Below, one piece after another: positions 1 through 8,683 of a stretch of DNA of 64,000 nt. Below the pieces are notes generated by a model. It did no database searches and was not told where the DNA came from. It worked only from the letters and a program-made list of their open reading frames with translations. The position numbers and the translations under genes are program-made. Each line of letters opens with the position of its first letter. The first letter of the stretch is position 1. Origin of the DNA: Thermincola carboxydiphila (GTDB lineage: Bacteria > Bacillota > Thermincolia > Thermincolales > UBA2595); NCBI GenBank assembly GCA_016841725.1, contig JAENYP010000001.1, positions 422,440-486,439 of the forward strand, given 5' to 3'.

Positions 1-429
1 ATAAGATGCCAGCTTACTGATATTACTCTGAAAAACGGGATTTTCATACATATGTACATTCATGGCCGGTACAAAAAGAACCGGAGCCTTTGTTGCCATG
101 ATTACTGTAGACAAGATGTCATCAGCTATACCGGCGCTGACCTTGCCGATAATATTTGCTGTTGCCGGCACAACTGCCAACAGGTCGGCCCTGTCAGCAA
201 GGGAGATATGTTTCACTTCCCAGTTTTCGGGTGATTCAAACATACCGGTAGTCACCAGATTGCGGGATATCGTCTGCAAGGTCAGCGGCATGATAAACCT
301 TGCGGCAGCTTCAGTCATAACCACATGAACATCTGCACCTGCCTTAACAAGCCTGCTGACAAGGTCGGGAGTCTTATAGGCCGCTATTCCCCCGGTTATC
401 CCAATAACTATGCACTTTCCTGTCAACAT
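1..429 (-). CDS. coaBC: Phosphopantothenoylcysteine decarboxylase/synthetase, N-terminal part (cut by window edge)
   Basis: Bifunctional coenzyme A enzyme that couples cysteine to 4'-phosphopantothenate and decarboxylates the product. Only the first 143 codons are in the window. The protein begins MLTGKCIVIGITGGIAAYKT, the flavoprotein nucleotide-binding start of the CoaC domain, and continues with a PALNVHM-like segment (PAMNVHMYENP) typical of the family. The ATG at 429 lies 30 bp past the rpoZ stop, so it is the last visible gene of a yicC-remA-gmk-rpoZ-coaBC run. That order is common in Bacillota. The reading frame is open to base 1; the CoaB domain must lie outside. Confidence 0.93.
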   Translation of the reverse strand, partial: MLTGKCIVIGITGGIAAYKTPDLVSRLVKAGADVHVVMTEAAARFIMPLTLQTISRNLVTTGMFESPENWEVKHISLADRADLLAVVPATANIIGKVSAGIADDILSTVIMATKAPVLFVPAMNVHMYENPVFQSNISKLASY

Positions 430-459
430 CAGCCTTCACCAACTTTTCCGGACGGGAGC

Positions 460-666
460 TTACTTAATCCCGGCTTTAGTTCTCTCATACTGAATCAGGT
501 TTTCAGAAATTTCCTCAAGAGCTACAGAAACAGGTTTATAAGAATCGGATTCAACAAGTTTGGGCATCCCTTCGGTAATTTCCCTGGCCCTTTTCGCTGC
601 TGCGACAACCAAAGTATACTTACTATCTACATGTTTCATCAAATCATCCAAAGAAGGCTGCTTCAT
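460..666 (-). CDS. rpoZ: DNA-directed RNA polymerase omega subunit
   Basis: Small RNA polymerase subunit that helps assemble beta prime. At 68 residues it is the usual length for Bacillota. It starts MKQPSLDDLMKHVDSKYTLV and has the conserved core VVAAAKRAREITEG followed by KPVSVALEEI. It lies between gmk and coaBC on the same strand, its usual neighbourhood. The ATG at 666 follows a GGGGG-type ribosome binding site. Confidence 0.95.
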   Translation of the reverse strand: MKQPSLDDLMKHVDSKYTLVVAAAKRAREITEGMPKLVESDSYKPVSVALEEISENLIQYERTKAGIK

Positions 667-778
667 TTTTTACCCCCTCACCAATTCTTTATTCCAGTCC
701 GGTCCGGCTGGCTTTTTCTGTTAAAAAGGCTTATCCGGCTATTCGCCGCAGGCGGTTAAGGTCTTACCCGTAACGGCA

Positions 779-1420
779 TCACCTGTTAACGCCCTCTTCC
801 TCTACCAGGAGCGGCGCCTCCGGGTCGGCATTGCGCTGAATCCGGTACCGGTGGGTACGGCTGTTTTCGGCAACAATTATACTCTCCACCTTATCCACCG
901 CTTCTTCTAACACATTATTTACCACTACATAATTATATTCATGCAGAAAAGATAATTCCTCCATGGACTTGCCCAGTCTTTTGCTGATAACTTCCATTGA
1001 ATCTGTGCCTCTGCCTGTTATCCGCGCTCTGAGTGCTTCCATGGACGGTGGAACCACAAAAATATATATACCTTCCGGAGCTTTTTGCTTTACCTTAAGG
1101 GCACCCTTAATGTCAATTTCCAGCAAGACATCCCTGCCCTGAGCTAAAGCGGCGTCAACCGGAGCTTTGGGAGTCCCGTAATAATTATCATATACAGGCG
1201 CCCATTCCAGAAACTCGTCCCGGGCCAGCATTGCTTCAAAATCTGTTTTGTCCTTAAAGTGATATTCCTTTCCATCTGTTTCGCCGACTCTAGGTAGTCT
1301 GGTAGTGGCAGAAACCGAAAGAAATATATCAGGTCTCCGCTTTAAGAGGGACTTGCAAATAGTCCCTTTCCCTGTACCCGACGGACCTGAAATCACAATA
1401 AGCAAACCCGGTACTGTCAT
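779..1420 (-). CDS. gmk: Guanylate kinase
   Basis: ATP-dependent phosphorylation of GMP to GDP in nucleotide metabolism. The 213-residue protein has the P-loop GPSGTGKG near residues 11-18, the GMP-binding stretch SVSATTRLPRVGETDGKEYHF, and the lid region with RGTDS. Length is normal (about 205-215). It sits 23 bp after remA and ahead of rpoZ on the minus strand, consistent with one operon. Confidence 0.96.
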   Translation of the reverse strand: MTVPGLLIVISGPSGTGKGTICKSLLKRRPDIFLSVSATTRLPRVGETDGKEYHFKDKTDFEAMLARDEFLEWAPVYDNYYGTPKAPVDAALAQGRDVLLEIDIKGALKVKQKAPEGIYIFVVPPSMEALRARITGRGTDSMEVISKRLGKSMEELSFLHEYNYVVVNNVLEEAVDKVESIIVAENSRTHRYRIQRNADPEAPLLVEEEGVNR

Positions 1421-1443
1421 ACCACCATTCCCCTCTATTAAAT

Positions 1444-1716
1444 TTAGTCTGTCGGGTCTTCCTGGTGCGAATTATCCTTGTTTGACAGACGGTGAGCAAC
1501 TGTTTCCGGCTGAACCGCCGAAAGAATGACATGGTCACTGTCAGTAATAATAACAGCCCTGGTTCTCCGTCCATATGTCGCATCAATCAGCATGCCGCGA
1601 TCCCGGGCTTCGGTTATAATCCTTTTTATCGGCGCCGATTCAGGGCTGACAATTGCAATAATCCTATTGGCAGAAACGATATTGCCAAAACCGATATTAA
1701 TTAATTTGATATCCAT
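1444..1716 (-). CDS. remA: RemA-family extracellular matrix regulator (DUF370)
   Basis: Small DNA-binding regulator. In Bacillus subtilis RemA activates biofilm matrix and osmoprotection genes. The protein has 90 residues with the family core [20 protein letters not shown] and [30 protein letters not shown]. The ATG at 1716 has a good GGAGGAAG ribosome binding site. The C-terminal tail (about residues 78-90, [12 protein letters not shown]) is hydrophilic and variable in the family. The yicC-remA-gmk order is standard in Bacillota. Confidence 0.92.
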   Translation of the reverse strand: MDIKLINIGFGNIVSANRIIAIVSPESAPIKRIITEARDRGMLIDATYGRRTRAVIITDSDHVILSAVQPETVAHRLSNKDNSHQEDPTD

Positions 1717-1827
1717 GAAATCTTCCTCCTCAAATGGTAATTAGTAAAAACCTGTTTTCTGCGGGTACTTGATAATATTTTCCCCGACAAACCTCCTTTT
1801 ACTCGAAAAAGTATGTATTACTCACAG

Positions 1828-2706
1828 TTATTCTATATTCTGCACCTGTTCTCTTATTTTCTCCACTTCACTCTTTGCTTTGATTACCATGGAGGTTATG
1901 TTAACATCATTGGCCTTGGAGCCAATTGTATTGAACTCCCGGTTAAGTTCCTGGACCAGAAAATCAAGTTTTCTGCCGGCAGGTTCGTTCTGTGACATTG
2001 TTGTCCGAAGTTCCTCGAAATGGCTTCTGAGCCTCACCAGTTCCTCAGATATGTTGCTGCGGTCGGCAAAAACAGCAAGCTCAGAGGCCAGTCTGGCTTC
2101 ATCAATATCAACCTCTGCATCTAATTCCTTTAGCCTTGTCTTCAGTTTTTCGCGGTACTCGGAGACAACTGCCGGAGCTCTCCCGGTTATTGTTTCAGTG
2201 TACTCCTCCAGCCTGCCGGTGCGCATGAGCAGGTCTTCTCTAAGCCTGCTGCCTTCGGTTGAACGCATTTCCACAATCTTCTCCACGGCTTCCTCAACCG
2301 CCTTTTGCAGTACCGGCCAGATAATGTCGAGATCCTCCTGAACATCTTCGGTTATAATCACATCCGGAAGTCTGGCTATATCAATTATTCCGGGTTTCCC
2401 CGAGATCCCCAGGGTTCCCCCTAATTCCTCCAATGCACTATAATAAGCCATTGCCAGGTCTTTGTCAACTTGAATTGATTTATTTCCCCTGCCCCGATCG
2501 CTGACATTTATAAAAACATCCAGCCTGCCCCTGGAGACATATTCCTGAATTAATTTTCTGATACGGTCCTCCAGGGCTATATAATACTTGGGCATTCTTA
2601 CTACAACTTCACAAAACCGGTGGTTTACGGACTTGATTTCCACCGTAAAAGCCTTTTCCTGAGTTTCGTTCTCGCCCCTGCCGTAGCCGGTCATACTCTT
2701 CACCAT
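1828..2706 (-). CDS. yicC: YicC/YloC family endoribonuclease-like protein
   Basis: A 292-residue YicC family protein; Escherichia coli YicC has been described as an endoribonuclease. It begins MVKSMTGYGRGE, the diagnostic family start, followed by EIKSVNHRFCEVVVRMP. The C-terminal DUF1732 part ends in ITSMVIKAKSEVEKIREQVQNIE. It is first in the cluster leading to coaBC; upstream there is about 410 bp of AT-rich intergenic sequence, where a promoter is expected. Confidence 0.92.
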   Translation of the reverse strand: MVKSMTGYGRGENETQEKAFTVEIKSVNHRFCEVVVRMPKYYIALEDRIRKLIQEYVSRGRLDVFINVSDRGRGNKSIQVDKDLAMAYYSALEELGGTLGISGKPGIIDIARLPDVIITEDVQEDLDIIWPVLQKAVEEAVEKIVEMRSTEGSRLREDLLMRTGRLEEYTETITGRAPAVVSEYREKLKTRLKELDAEVDIDEARLASELAVFADRSNISEELVRLRSHFEELRTTMSQNEPAGRKLDFLVQELNREFNTIGSKANDVNITSMVIKAKSEVEKIREQVQNIE

Positions 2707-3052
2707 ATCTGTTTTAATTCAACCCCTTTTTGTCTTATTATGTACTGTTTTATGTAATATTTTGTGTTTTATCGTTATGTTCTTTTATTGCTCATTATTT
2801 CCAGAACCTGCACAAAAATTATAGTTCTACTTAATATGAAAAATTCCTTTTTAAATATTGAAAAATCACAATATCTCCTCCGGCAATTCCTATATTTCTA
2901 CATTCTACCGCTTTTTCCTGCAACATTATGTATAACTCCACATACAAATCCACTGCCTGCCCCGGTTTTCCCAGGCGGAAAGAAAGGCTGCCCCCATTTA
3001 CACACTTTGGGACAGCCTCATCGATGTTATGGTAGTTTTTTTAAACCCCGGT
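2707..3052. other. Intergenic region between yicC and dapL
   Basis: No gene is supported here. The part next to yicC is AT-rich and presumably holds its promoter, though no hexamer pair stands out. The part near 2984-3030 holds the probable dapL terminator. Reading frames present are short and lack ribosome binding sites. Confidence 0.5.
2984..3024 (-). terminator. Probable intrinsic terminator of dapF-dapL
   Basis: On the minus strand an AGGCTGTCCC arm pairs with GGGGCAGCCT across a loop of about 14 nt, and is followed by a T-rich TTTCTTT stretch. It lies about 100 bp beyond the dapL stop. Confidence 0.6.
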
Positions 3053-3155
3053 GGTCCTATATTCTTTAAAATTCCAATAGTCCTATATTCTTTTAAATTC
3101 TAATAGTCCAATATTCTTCTTAAAATTCTAATGGTCCTATACTCTTCTTGAAACG
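3053..3155. repeat. Tandem 26-28 bp repeat spanning the dapL stop codon
   Basis: About 3.5 imperfect units begin at 3053, 3079, 3105 and 3133, each of the form (g/a)gtcc(t/a)ata(t/c)tctt...(aat). The last unit and the end of the third encode the dapL C-terminus SIGPLEF and its stop. The other copies lie in the 3' untranslated region and still look like decayed copies of the same coding end. This is seen directly in the sequence. Confidence 0.8.
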
Positions 3156-4292
3156 TTCAATGGCTTCTTCCATACGCTCCTTTTCCACTGTCAGGGCAAT
3201 CCGGAAGAAACCTTCTCCATATTCACCATAGCCATTGCCTGGGGTTATTACCACCCCGGTCTTTTCAAACACCATCTCAGCAAAAGAAATTGAGGTATAT
3301 CCCTTGGGCACAGGCACCCATACATAAATGGTTGCCTTTGGCATCTCAAGGTTCCAACCCATGCTGTTCAAGCCGTCAATGACAATTTTAGCCCGTTCCT
3401 TATATATCTCGCTCATTTCAGCCGGACAATCCTGTGGACCTGACAGGGCAGCTATCCCGGCATACTGTACTGCCTGGAAGGCCCCTGAATCCACATTTGA
3501 TTTGATCCTGCCAAGAGCCTCAACAACGCTGGGATTGCCAACAGCCCAGGCAATCCGCCATCCGGTCATGTTAAAGGATTTTGAAAGTGAGCCAAACTCA
3601 ATACCCACATCCTTGGCTCCGGGATACTCTAAAAAGCTGGGCGGTCTGTATCCGTCAAAGGCAATTTCCTGATAAGCCGCATCATGACATATAATTATAT
3701 CATATTTCCGGGCAAATTCGATTAACTTCTTGTAAAAATCATCATTGGCAATTGCCCCGGTAGGATTATTGGGGTAATTGACAAACATCAGTTTTGCCCT
3801 TTGGGCAATATTTACCGGAATTGCATCCAGGTCAGGCAGGAAACCGTTTTCGGCCTTTAGAGGCATTGTATACGACTCTGCCCCTGCCAGCAGCGCTCCA
3901 ATACCATATACCGGGTAGCCGGGGTCAGGAATCAGGGCAACATCTCCCGGGTCCAGGTAACATAATGAAATATGGGCAATACCTTCTTTTGAACCTATCA
4001 GGGTAACCACTTCGCTCTTAGGGTCAAGGCCCACCCCGAATCTTTCCTTATAGTATTGTGCCACTGCCTCACGATATTTAAGCATTCCCACCGAGGACGG
4101 GTAGCGGTGATTCTCCGGGTTATGTGCCTGTTCACAAAGCTTGTCAATAATATGTCCGGGAGTAGGCCGGTCGGGATCCCCGATACCCAGGCTGATAACA
4201 TCTACCCCTTCGGACTTTGCCTTTTCAATAGTCTTTTCAATACGGGCAAACAGGTATGGTGGTAACTGTTTGATTCTTTTTGCCTCTTCCAC
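3120..4292 (-). CDS. dapL: LL-diaminopimelate aminotransferase
   Basis: PLP enzyme that converts tetrahydrodipicolinate directly to LL-diaminopimelate, bypassing the succinyl or acetyl branches of lysine and peptidoglycan synthesis. The 390-residue protein starts [20 protein letters not shown] and has [24 protein letters not shown], and the PLP lysine in [16 protein letters not shown], all typical of the DapL branch. The start is GTG at 4292 behind GGAGG. It directly follows dapF, the next enzyme of the pathway. The extreme C-terminus lies inside a tandem repeat (3053-3155). Confidence 0.93.
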   Translation of the reverse strand: MEEAKRIKQLPPYLFARIEKTIEKAKSEGVDVISLGIGDPDRPTPGHIIDKLCEQAHNPENHRYPSSVGMLKYREAVAQYYKERFGVGLDPKSEVVTLIGSKEGIAHISLCYLDPGDVALIPDPGYPVYGIGALLAGAESYTMPLKAENGFLPDLDAIPVNIAQRAKLMFVNYPNNPTGAIANDDFYKKLIEFARKYDIIICHDAAYQEIAFDGYRPPSFLEYPGAKDVGIEFGSLSKSFNMTGWRIAWAVGNPSVVEALGRIKSNVDSGAFQAVQYAGIAALSGPQDCPAEMSEIYKERAKIVIDGLNSMGWNLEMPKATIYVWVPVPKGYTSISFAEMVFEKTGVVITPGNGYGEYGEGFFRIALTVEKERMEEAIERFKKSIGPLEF

Positions 4293-4340
4293 TTAATAAA
4301 AACCTCCTTATATTTATGGGCAGCAGCCGGTCTGTCTGCC

Positions 4341-5168
4341 TTAATATTCTCCGGTAAATACGTATTCAGCCGGGCCGGTCATATAAACGTGGTTATTATT
4401 TGCCCACTCTATAACAAGGTCACCCCCTGCCAGGTGAACCGTTACCTTCCTGTCCGTGAGACTGTTTAAAACACACGCTACCCCGGTAGCACAAGCTCCT
4501 GTACCGCAAGCCAGGGTCTCCCCGGCTCCCCGTTCCCAGACACGCATATTAACCTCCTGCCTGTTAATTACGTGTACAAATTCAACATTTGTCTTCCTGG
4601 GGAAAACCGGGTGACTTTCCAGGGCCGGACCAACCTGTGACAGGGGCACCTTATTTACGTCACTGACAAAAGTAATGCAATGGGGATTTCCCATTGATAC
4701 ACACGTTACCCTGTATTTCTCTTCATCTACCGCTACAGGTTCATCAACTACCCTGCCTGCAGCGCCCTCCATGGGGATTAACCCCCTTTCCAGGCGGGGT
4801 TCACCCATATCTACCTTAACCGAGGTCACCCTTTCACCATCCATGACCAATTCGGGGATGATTATGCCGGCAAGGGTCTCCACTGTAAGTACCTTTTTCC
4901 TGACAATATTATGTTCATAAATATACCTGGCAAAACACCTTATTGCATTTCCGCACATTTCAGGCTCACTGCCGTCGGGATTAAATATCTGCATCCGGAT
5001 ATCGGCTTCCCGGGAGGGAATAATTAGTACCAGGCCGTCAGCTCCGATACCGAAATGTCTATCACAAACTTTCCTCGATAATTCACCCAAATCCCCTGAT
5101 AATTCATGTTCCAAAGAATTGACCAGGACAAAATCGTTACCCAGTCCCTGCATCTTGGTAAACTTCAT
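4341..5168 (-). CDS. dapF: Diaminopimelate epimerase
   Basis: Interconverts LL- and meso-diaminopimelate for peptidoglycan and lysine. The two catalytic cysteines are visible in [18 protein letters not shown] and [15 protein letters not shown] prefer the ATG at 5168 ([14 protein letters not shown], 275 residues) because the GGGGG ribosome binding site lies about 8 nt before it; a longer GTG start at 5177 would overlap that site. First gene of the dapF-dapL operon, with a promoter at 5239-5267. Confidence 0.94.
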   Translation of the reverse strand: MKFTKMQGLGNDFVLVNSLEHELSGDLGELSRKVCDRHFGIGADGLVLIIPSREADIRMQIFNPDGSEPEMCGNAIRCFARYIYEHNIVRKKVLTVETLAGIIIPELVMDGERVTSVKVDMGEPRLERGLIPMEGAAGRVVDEPVAVDEEKYRVTCVSMGNPHCITFVSDVNKVPLSQVGPALESHPVFPRKTNVEFVHVINRQEVNMRVWERGAGETLACGTGACATGVACVLNSLTDRKVTVHLAGGDLVIEWANNNHVYMTGPAEYVFTGEY

Positions 5169-5238
5169 TTCTTCCACCCCCTTCTACCAAAAAGGCTTGG
5201 CTTGCACCAAGCATCAGAGCCAGTATTTCTATTTTTAT

Positions 5239-5267
5239 ATCTTATAACAACTTTTTCCGTTTTGCAA
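5239..5267 (-). promoter_or_regulatory. Probable sigma-A promoter for dapF-dapL
   Basis: On the minus strand TTGCAA and TAAGAT are separated by 17 nt, about 70 bp before the dapF start. Confidence 0.5.
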
Positions 5268-5314
5268 CACCTCACACAATTGTATACAATATATAGCTGT
5301 TTACGGCAAGCGAA

Positions 5315-5344
5315 TTGACTGGTTTTTCAATAGAGTGTTATACT
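5315..5344 (+). promoter_or_regulatory. Probable sigma-A promoter for rqcH
   Basis: TTGACT and TATACT are separated by 18 nt, about 50 bp before the rqcH ATG. A TATAAT overlaps the end of the -10 region. Confidence 0.6.
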
Positions 5345-5393
5345 ATAATGGCCGAAAGTACTTCATACTATTCTAAAAAAGAGGGGTGATCTG

Positions 5394-7148
5394 ATGGCTT
5401 TTGACGGACTGGTAATGGCCGCTGTCCGGGAAGAACTCAATAGAACCGTTATTGGCGGCCGGATTGAGAAAATATACCAGCCCCTGGCCAGGGAAATACT
5501 CCTGGTAATTCATAAGGACCGCACCAAGCACCGGCTCCTGATATCGGCAGATGCCGGCAAGGCCCGGATACATGTTACAAAAACCGTGAGGGAGAATCCC
5601 CTAACCCCTCCCCTGTTTTGCATGGTCCTGAGGAAACACCTTGAAGGGGGAAAAATCGCCGGCATTGACCAGCCCGGTCTGGAAAGAATCCTGAAAATAC
5701 GGGTAGAGGCAACAGACGAACTGGGTATCCTGGCGGAAAAAACACTGATATGTGAGGTTATGGGAAAACACAGTAATGTTATCCTGGTTAATCCCAGTAC
5801 CAACACTATCCTTGACGGAATCGGCCGTTATTCATATGCCACCAGCAGGCACCGTGAGGTACTGCCCGGCAGGCAGTATGTACCCCCACCGGAATCAGAA
5901 AAACAGGACCCGTCTATTGTATCTGAAGACATATTCCGCTCAAGACTGTGGGACCCATCCCAGGACCTGCCTGTTGAGAAAATGCTGCTTAACAGCTTTG
6001 ACGGGCTCAGCCCGCAGACCTGCAGAGAAATTGTTGCCCGGGCCGGGCTTGAACCCGCTGTCGGCAGCCAGTCTCTCGGTGAACTCGAGCTGAACCTGCT
6101 CTGGAACGTGTTTAAAACAATTCAGGAACAACTCAGGTCAGGTGAGTTTAAGCCGGTAGTCTGCTATAAGGATAACACTCCGGCTGCCTTCTCGGCAGTG
6201 AGCCTGACCCATCTTCCTGAAGCCTGCTGCAAACAGGGAGGCATCAGTGAAGTTATTGATGAATTCTATTCGGTAAAGGAGCGCCGGGAACAATTCCGGC
6301 AGGAGGCAGCCAACCTGCTGAAAACATTGAAAAATGAAATTAAGAAAGCCGGGAAAAAGCATGCCATACACACCCTGAACCTGGAGAAAGCCGCTGATGC
6401 CGAAAAACTGAAGATTTTCGGTGAACTAATTACCGCAAATTTGTTCCGGATACCGGAGCGTGCCGATACTGTTGAACTGGAGAATTATTATGACCCGGAG
6501 GGGAAAACAGTCCTGATTCCTCTGGACCCCCGTTTTTCTGTGACCAAAAATGCCCAGCTGTATTTTAAGAAATACACTAAAGCCCGCCAGGCAGGCATAA
6601 TAGCCCGGAACTATCTTCTGGAAACCGGAGCTGAACTGGATTATCTGGAATCTGTCGTCACCGCCGCCGAGCACGCTGAAAACATGACTGAGCTTAAGGA
6701 AATAAGAGCAGAACTTATCAAAGAAGGTTACCTTAAACCGGAAAAAACCGGTTCCAAAAACGCTAAAAAACAAGAAACACAGGCTTCCAAACCGGAACCA
6801 ATGAAAATTAAAACAGCAGAAGGATTCGAAATACTGGTAGGCCGCAACAACCGGCAAAACGACTACCTGACCATGAAGTTGGCCCAGCCGGACGACCTCT
6901 GGCTGCACGTTAAGGATATCCCGGGTTCCCATATTGTTGTCAGAAACCACCAAACTGCCGGAGTAGTTCCGGACCATGTTATCGAAAGGGCTGCAGAGGT
7001 GGCTGCATACTATTCCCGGGCGCGGGAATCATCAAAGGTACCGGTGGATTATACTTTGCGGAAAAATGTCCGCAAACCCAAAAGCGCCAAACCTGGGATG
7101 GTCATTTATGACAGTCAGAAAACGGTCTTTGTGGAACCAAAACCATAA
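5394..7148 (+). CDS. rqcH: NFACT family ribosome quality control factor RqcH
   Basis: Homologue of bacterial RqcH and eukaryotic Rqc2/NEMF, which binds stalled 50S subunits and adds alanine tails that mark nascent chains for degradation; older annotations call it a fibronectin-binding protein. The 584-residue protein begins MAFDGLVMAAVREELNRTVI (NFACT-N). It has a long central coiled coil (about 300-340, KSLKNEIKKAGKKHAIHTLNLEKA-like) and the NFACT-R domain with GFEILVGRNNRQND and DDLWLHVKDIPGSHIVVR near 475-520. It starts at ATG 5394 behind GAGGGGTG and is transcribed alone, divergently from dapF. Confidence 0.93.
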   Translation: MAFDGLVMAAVREELNRTVIGGRIEKIYQPLAREILLVIHKDRTKHRLLISADAGKARIHVTKTVRENPLTPPLFCMVLRKHLEGGKIAGIDQPGLERILKIRVEATDELGILAEKTLICEVMGKHSNVILVNPSTNTILDGIGRYSYATSRHREVLPGRQYVPPPESEKQDPSIVSEDIFRSRLWDPSQDLPVEKMLLNSFDGLSPQTCREIVARAGLEPAVGSQSLGELELNLLWNVFKTIQEQLRSGEFKPVVCYKDNTPAAFSAVSLTHLPEACCKQGGISEVIDEFYSVKERREQFRQEAANLLKTLKNEIKKAGKKHAIHTLNLEKAADAEKLKIFGELITANLFRIPERADTVELENYYDPEGKTVLIPLDPRFSVTKNAQLYFKKYTKARQAGIIARNYLLETGAELDYLESVVTAAEHAENMTELKEIRAELIKEGYLKPEKTGSKNAKKQETQASKPEPMKIKTAEGFEILVGRNNRQNDYLTMKLAQPDDLWLHVKDIPGSHIVVRNHQTAGVVPDHVIERAAEVAAYYSRARESSKVPVDYTLRKNVRKPKSAKPGMVIYDSQKTVFVEPKP

Positions 7149-7178
7149 TAAAAAATTTATACTTTCCTATACGTTAAA

Positions 7179-7223
7179 AAAATGCAGTGAGTCAGCCGTT
7201 GCAAGGCTGACTCACTGCATTTT
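7179..7223. terminator. Bidirectional intrinsic terminator between rqcH and the 7.3-7.9 kb pair
   Basis: A perfect 19-bp stem (7179-7197 with 7205-7223) encloses a 7-nt loop, with A-rich and T-rich flanks on either side. It fits convergent transcription from rqcH and the minus-strand membrane genes. Confidence 0.9.
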
Positions 7224-7257
7224 ATCAGCAGACAGTTGGTGCCATAATTTCTGCCTA

Positions 7258-7584
7258 TTAATCATTAAAAGCAAGGTAACCGGGAATAATAAAGTTTACA
7301 ACAGGAATAAGCATCAAAATACCCAGCCAGCCTTCCTTGCCGCGAGCCTTGGCAATTTCCATCCAAACCAGGACCGTAATAACAATATTGACCAGTGGGA
7401 TTAAAAATAATAAAAGCCACCACCCGGGTTTACCGGCAATCTTACACATCAGATAAATATTGGCAATGGGAATCCAGGCAAGCCATCCATTCTCAGTATT
7501 GGTTTTATTGGCCAAAGTCTGCAGAGCATATGACATATAAGCATAAATTCCAACAGAAATTATTAACGAGAATAAATCTTCCAT
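7258..7584 (-). CDS. Small membrane protein, DUF5684-like
   Basis: A 108-residue hydrophobic protein with an N-terminal helix, then the segment NGWLAWIPIANIYLMCKIAGKPGWW and two more helices (LLLFLIPLVNIVITVLVWM and LGILMLIPVVNFIIPGYLAF). This double W-IP-N pattern resembles DUF5684/YckC-like small membrane proteins. The function is unknown. It starts at ATG 7584 behind GGAGTGA, 4 bp after the stop of the upstream membrane gene, so the two are co-transcribed. The family name is a recollection from pattern, not a search. Confidence 0.75.
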   Translation of the reverse strand: MEDLFSLIISVGIYAYMSYALQTLANKTNTENGWLAWIPIANIYLMCKIAGKPGWWLLLFLIPLVNIVITVLVWMEIAKARGKEGWLGILMLIPVVNFIIPGYLAFND

Positions 7585-7588
7585 TTCG

Positions 7589-7939
7589 TCACTCCTTTAT
7601 ATGTTCTTCTGCACTTTTCCCCTGAGTTATAATATGCATAAAATAGTAGACTGCCATTACAATCACATTAAAGAAAAACATCAGGCACAGCCAAACGGTT
7701 TTTTCCGTATTCCCCAGCTTGGGGTTTCTGACCATGTGGCCCACATATACGATTATATTTATCATAAAAGTAATAATAATTAAAACATAAACACCTATCA
7801 AACCTATAATAAGGTCCAGCGGAGGTTCTCCTTCCGGGTTTTGGACGGCAAACATAATGAGTTTCCCAAAGATTACAACCAGGAGAATAAACGGCAAAAA
7901 AGTTGAAAGTCCGATTAATACCTTTTTTCGTGTAGACAC
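7589..7939 (-). CDS. Hypothetical membrane protein
   Basis: A 116-residue protein with three predicted membrane helices (about 9-31, 44-66 and 82-103) and a short charged C-terminus. The region NPKLGNTEKTVWLCLMFFFNVIVMAVYYFMHI recalls phospholipase D N-terminal-like membrane segments, but the match is weak. The start is GTG at 7939 behind GGAGGTG. It is paired with the next gene downstream. I do not recognise a specific function. Confidence 0.7.
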   Translation of the reverse strand: MSTRKKVLIGLSTFLPFILLVVIFGKLIMFAVQNPEGEPPLDLIIGLIGVYVLIIITFMINIIVYVGHMVRNPKLGNTEKTVWLCLMFFFNVIVMAVYYFMHIITQGKSAEEHIKE

Positions 7940-8046
7940 ATTTTACACCTCCCCCCTCGAGAATATCTCTACTTTTTTCTACAAATATTCCTATTTTCCC
8001 TCTATAATCGCCTTATTTTTACTAATGGCAGTCGGACATCCAGCGG

Positions 8047-8092
8047 AAAAAAAAGACCCCTCACACGGTGTTCCATGTAACGGGTTCTTCAT
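8047..8092 (-). terminator. Probable terminator of the pyrimidine operon
   Basis: On the minus strand a GAACCC arm pairs imperfectly with GGGGTC, with an inner ACACCGTGT stem, and is followed by eight T residues. It lies about 15 bp past the pyrE stop. Confidence 0.6.
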
Positions 8093-8107
8093 TTAACGGC
8101 TTTTCTC

Positions 8108-8683
8108 TTATACCTGTCTGCTGCCCGGTTTTACCACGGGCAGACCTTCTCTGCATAAAGGACAGTCCCCGGGGTCATATGATTGTATTTCCATGGAGAG
8201 TACGGCTGCGGTTTTGACGCCAAAGTCCACCTTGCCATTGCTGCGGTCAACCAGGACACCAACTCCGGCAACCTCGCCGCCTTTTTGACGAACTACCTCA
8301 ATTACCTCTTTAACAGAGCCCCCGGTGGTGACTACATCCTCCACAACCAGTACTTTTTCACCGGGTTCAATGATAAATCCCCGTCTCAGGGCCATTACTC
8401 CCTGTTCCCTTTCAGTAAATATTGTCCTGACCCCCATAGCCCTGCCAACTTCATAGGCTACAATAATTCCTCCAAGGGCGGGGCCGATAACCGTATCCAC
8501 CTTCATGCCCGCAAACCTTTCGGCAAGGTCACGGCACAGCTGAGACGCATATTCAGGGTACTGCAGGACCTGGGCACACTGCATATACTGGCTGCTGTGC
8601 CTTCCTGAAGTCAACCGGAAGTGTCCCGTAAGAAGAGCCTTTGATTTGGTGAAAATTTCGATAGCCTGTTCCTTTGTTAACAA
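8108..8683 (-). CDS. pyrE: Orotate phosphoribosyltransferase
   Basis: Transfers phosphoribosyl from PRPP to orotate, giving orotidine monophosphate. The 191-residue protein has FRLTSGRHSSQYMQC, IGPALGGIIVAYEVGRAMG and the PRPP loop KVLVVEDVVTTGGSV. The start is TTG at 8683 behind GGAGGAGGG, overlapping the pyrF stop by 7 nt, which suggests translational coupling. The C-terminus carries DCPLCREGLPVVKPGS, a two-cysteine tail typical of clostridial PyrE. Last gene of the pyr operon. Confidence 0.95.
   Translation of the reverse strand: MLTKEQAIEIFTKSKALLTGHFRLTSGRHSSQYMQCAQVLQYPEYASQLCRDLAERFAGMKVDTVIGPALGGIIVAYEVGRAMGVRTIFTEREQGVMALRRGFIIEPGEKVLVVEDVVTTGGSVKEVIEVVRQKGGEVAGVGVLVDRSNGKVDFGVKTAAVLSMEIQSYDPGDCPLCREGLPVVKPGSRQV

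Noticed and set aside
1769..2341. A 190-codon plus-strand frame rich in Ser
   Set aside because: Antisense shadow of yicC; composition reflects the codon use of the real gene.
6426..6977. A 183-codon minus-strand frame inside rqcH
   Set aside because: Shadow of rqcH, without a start site or known motif.
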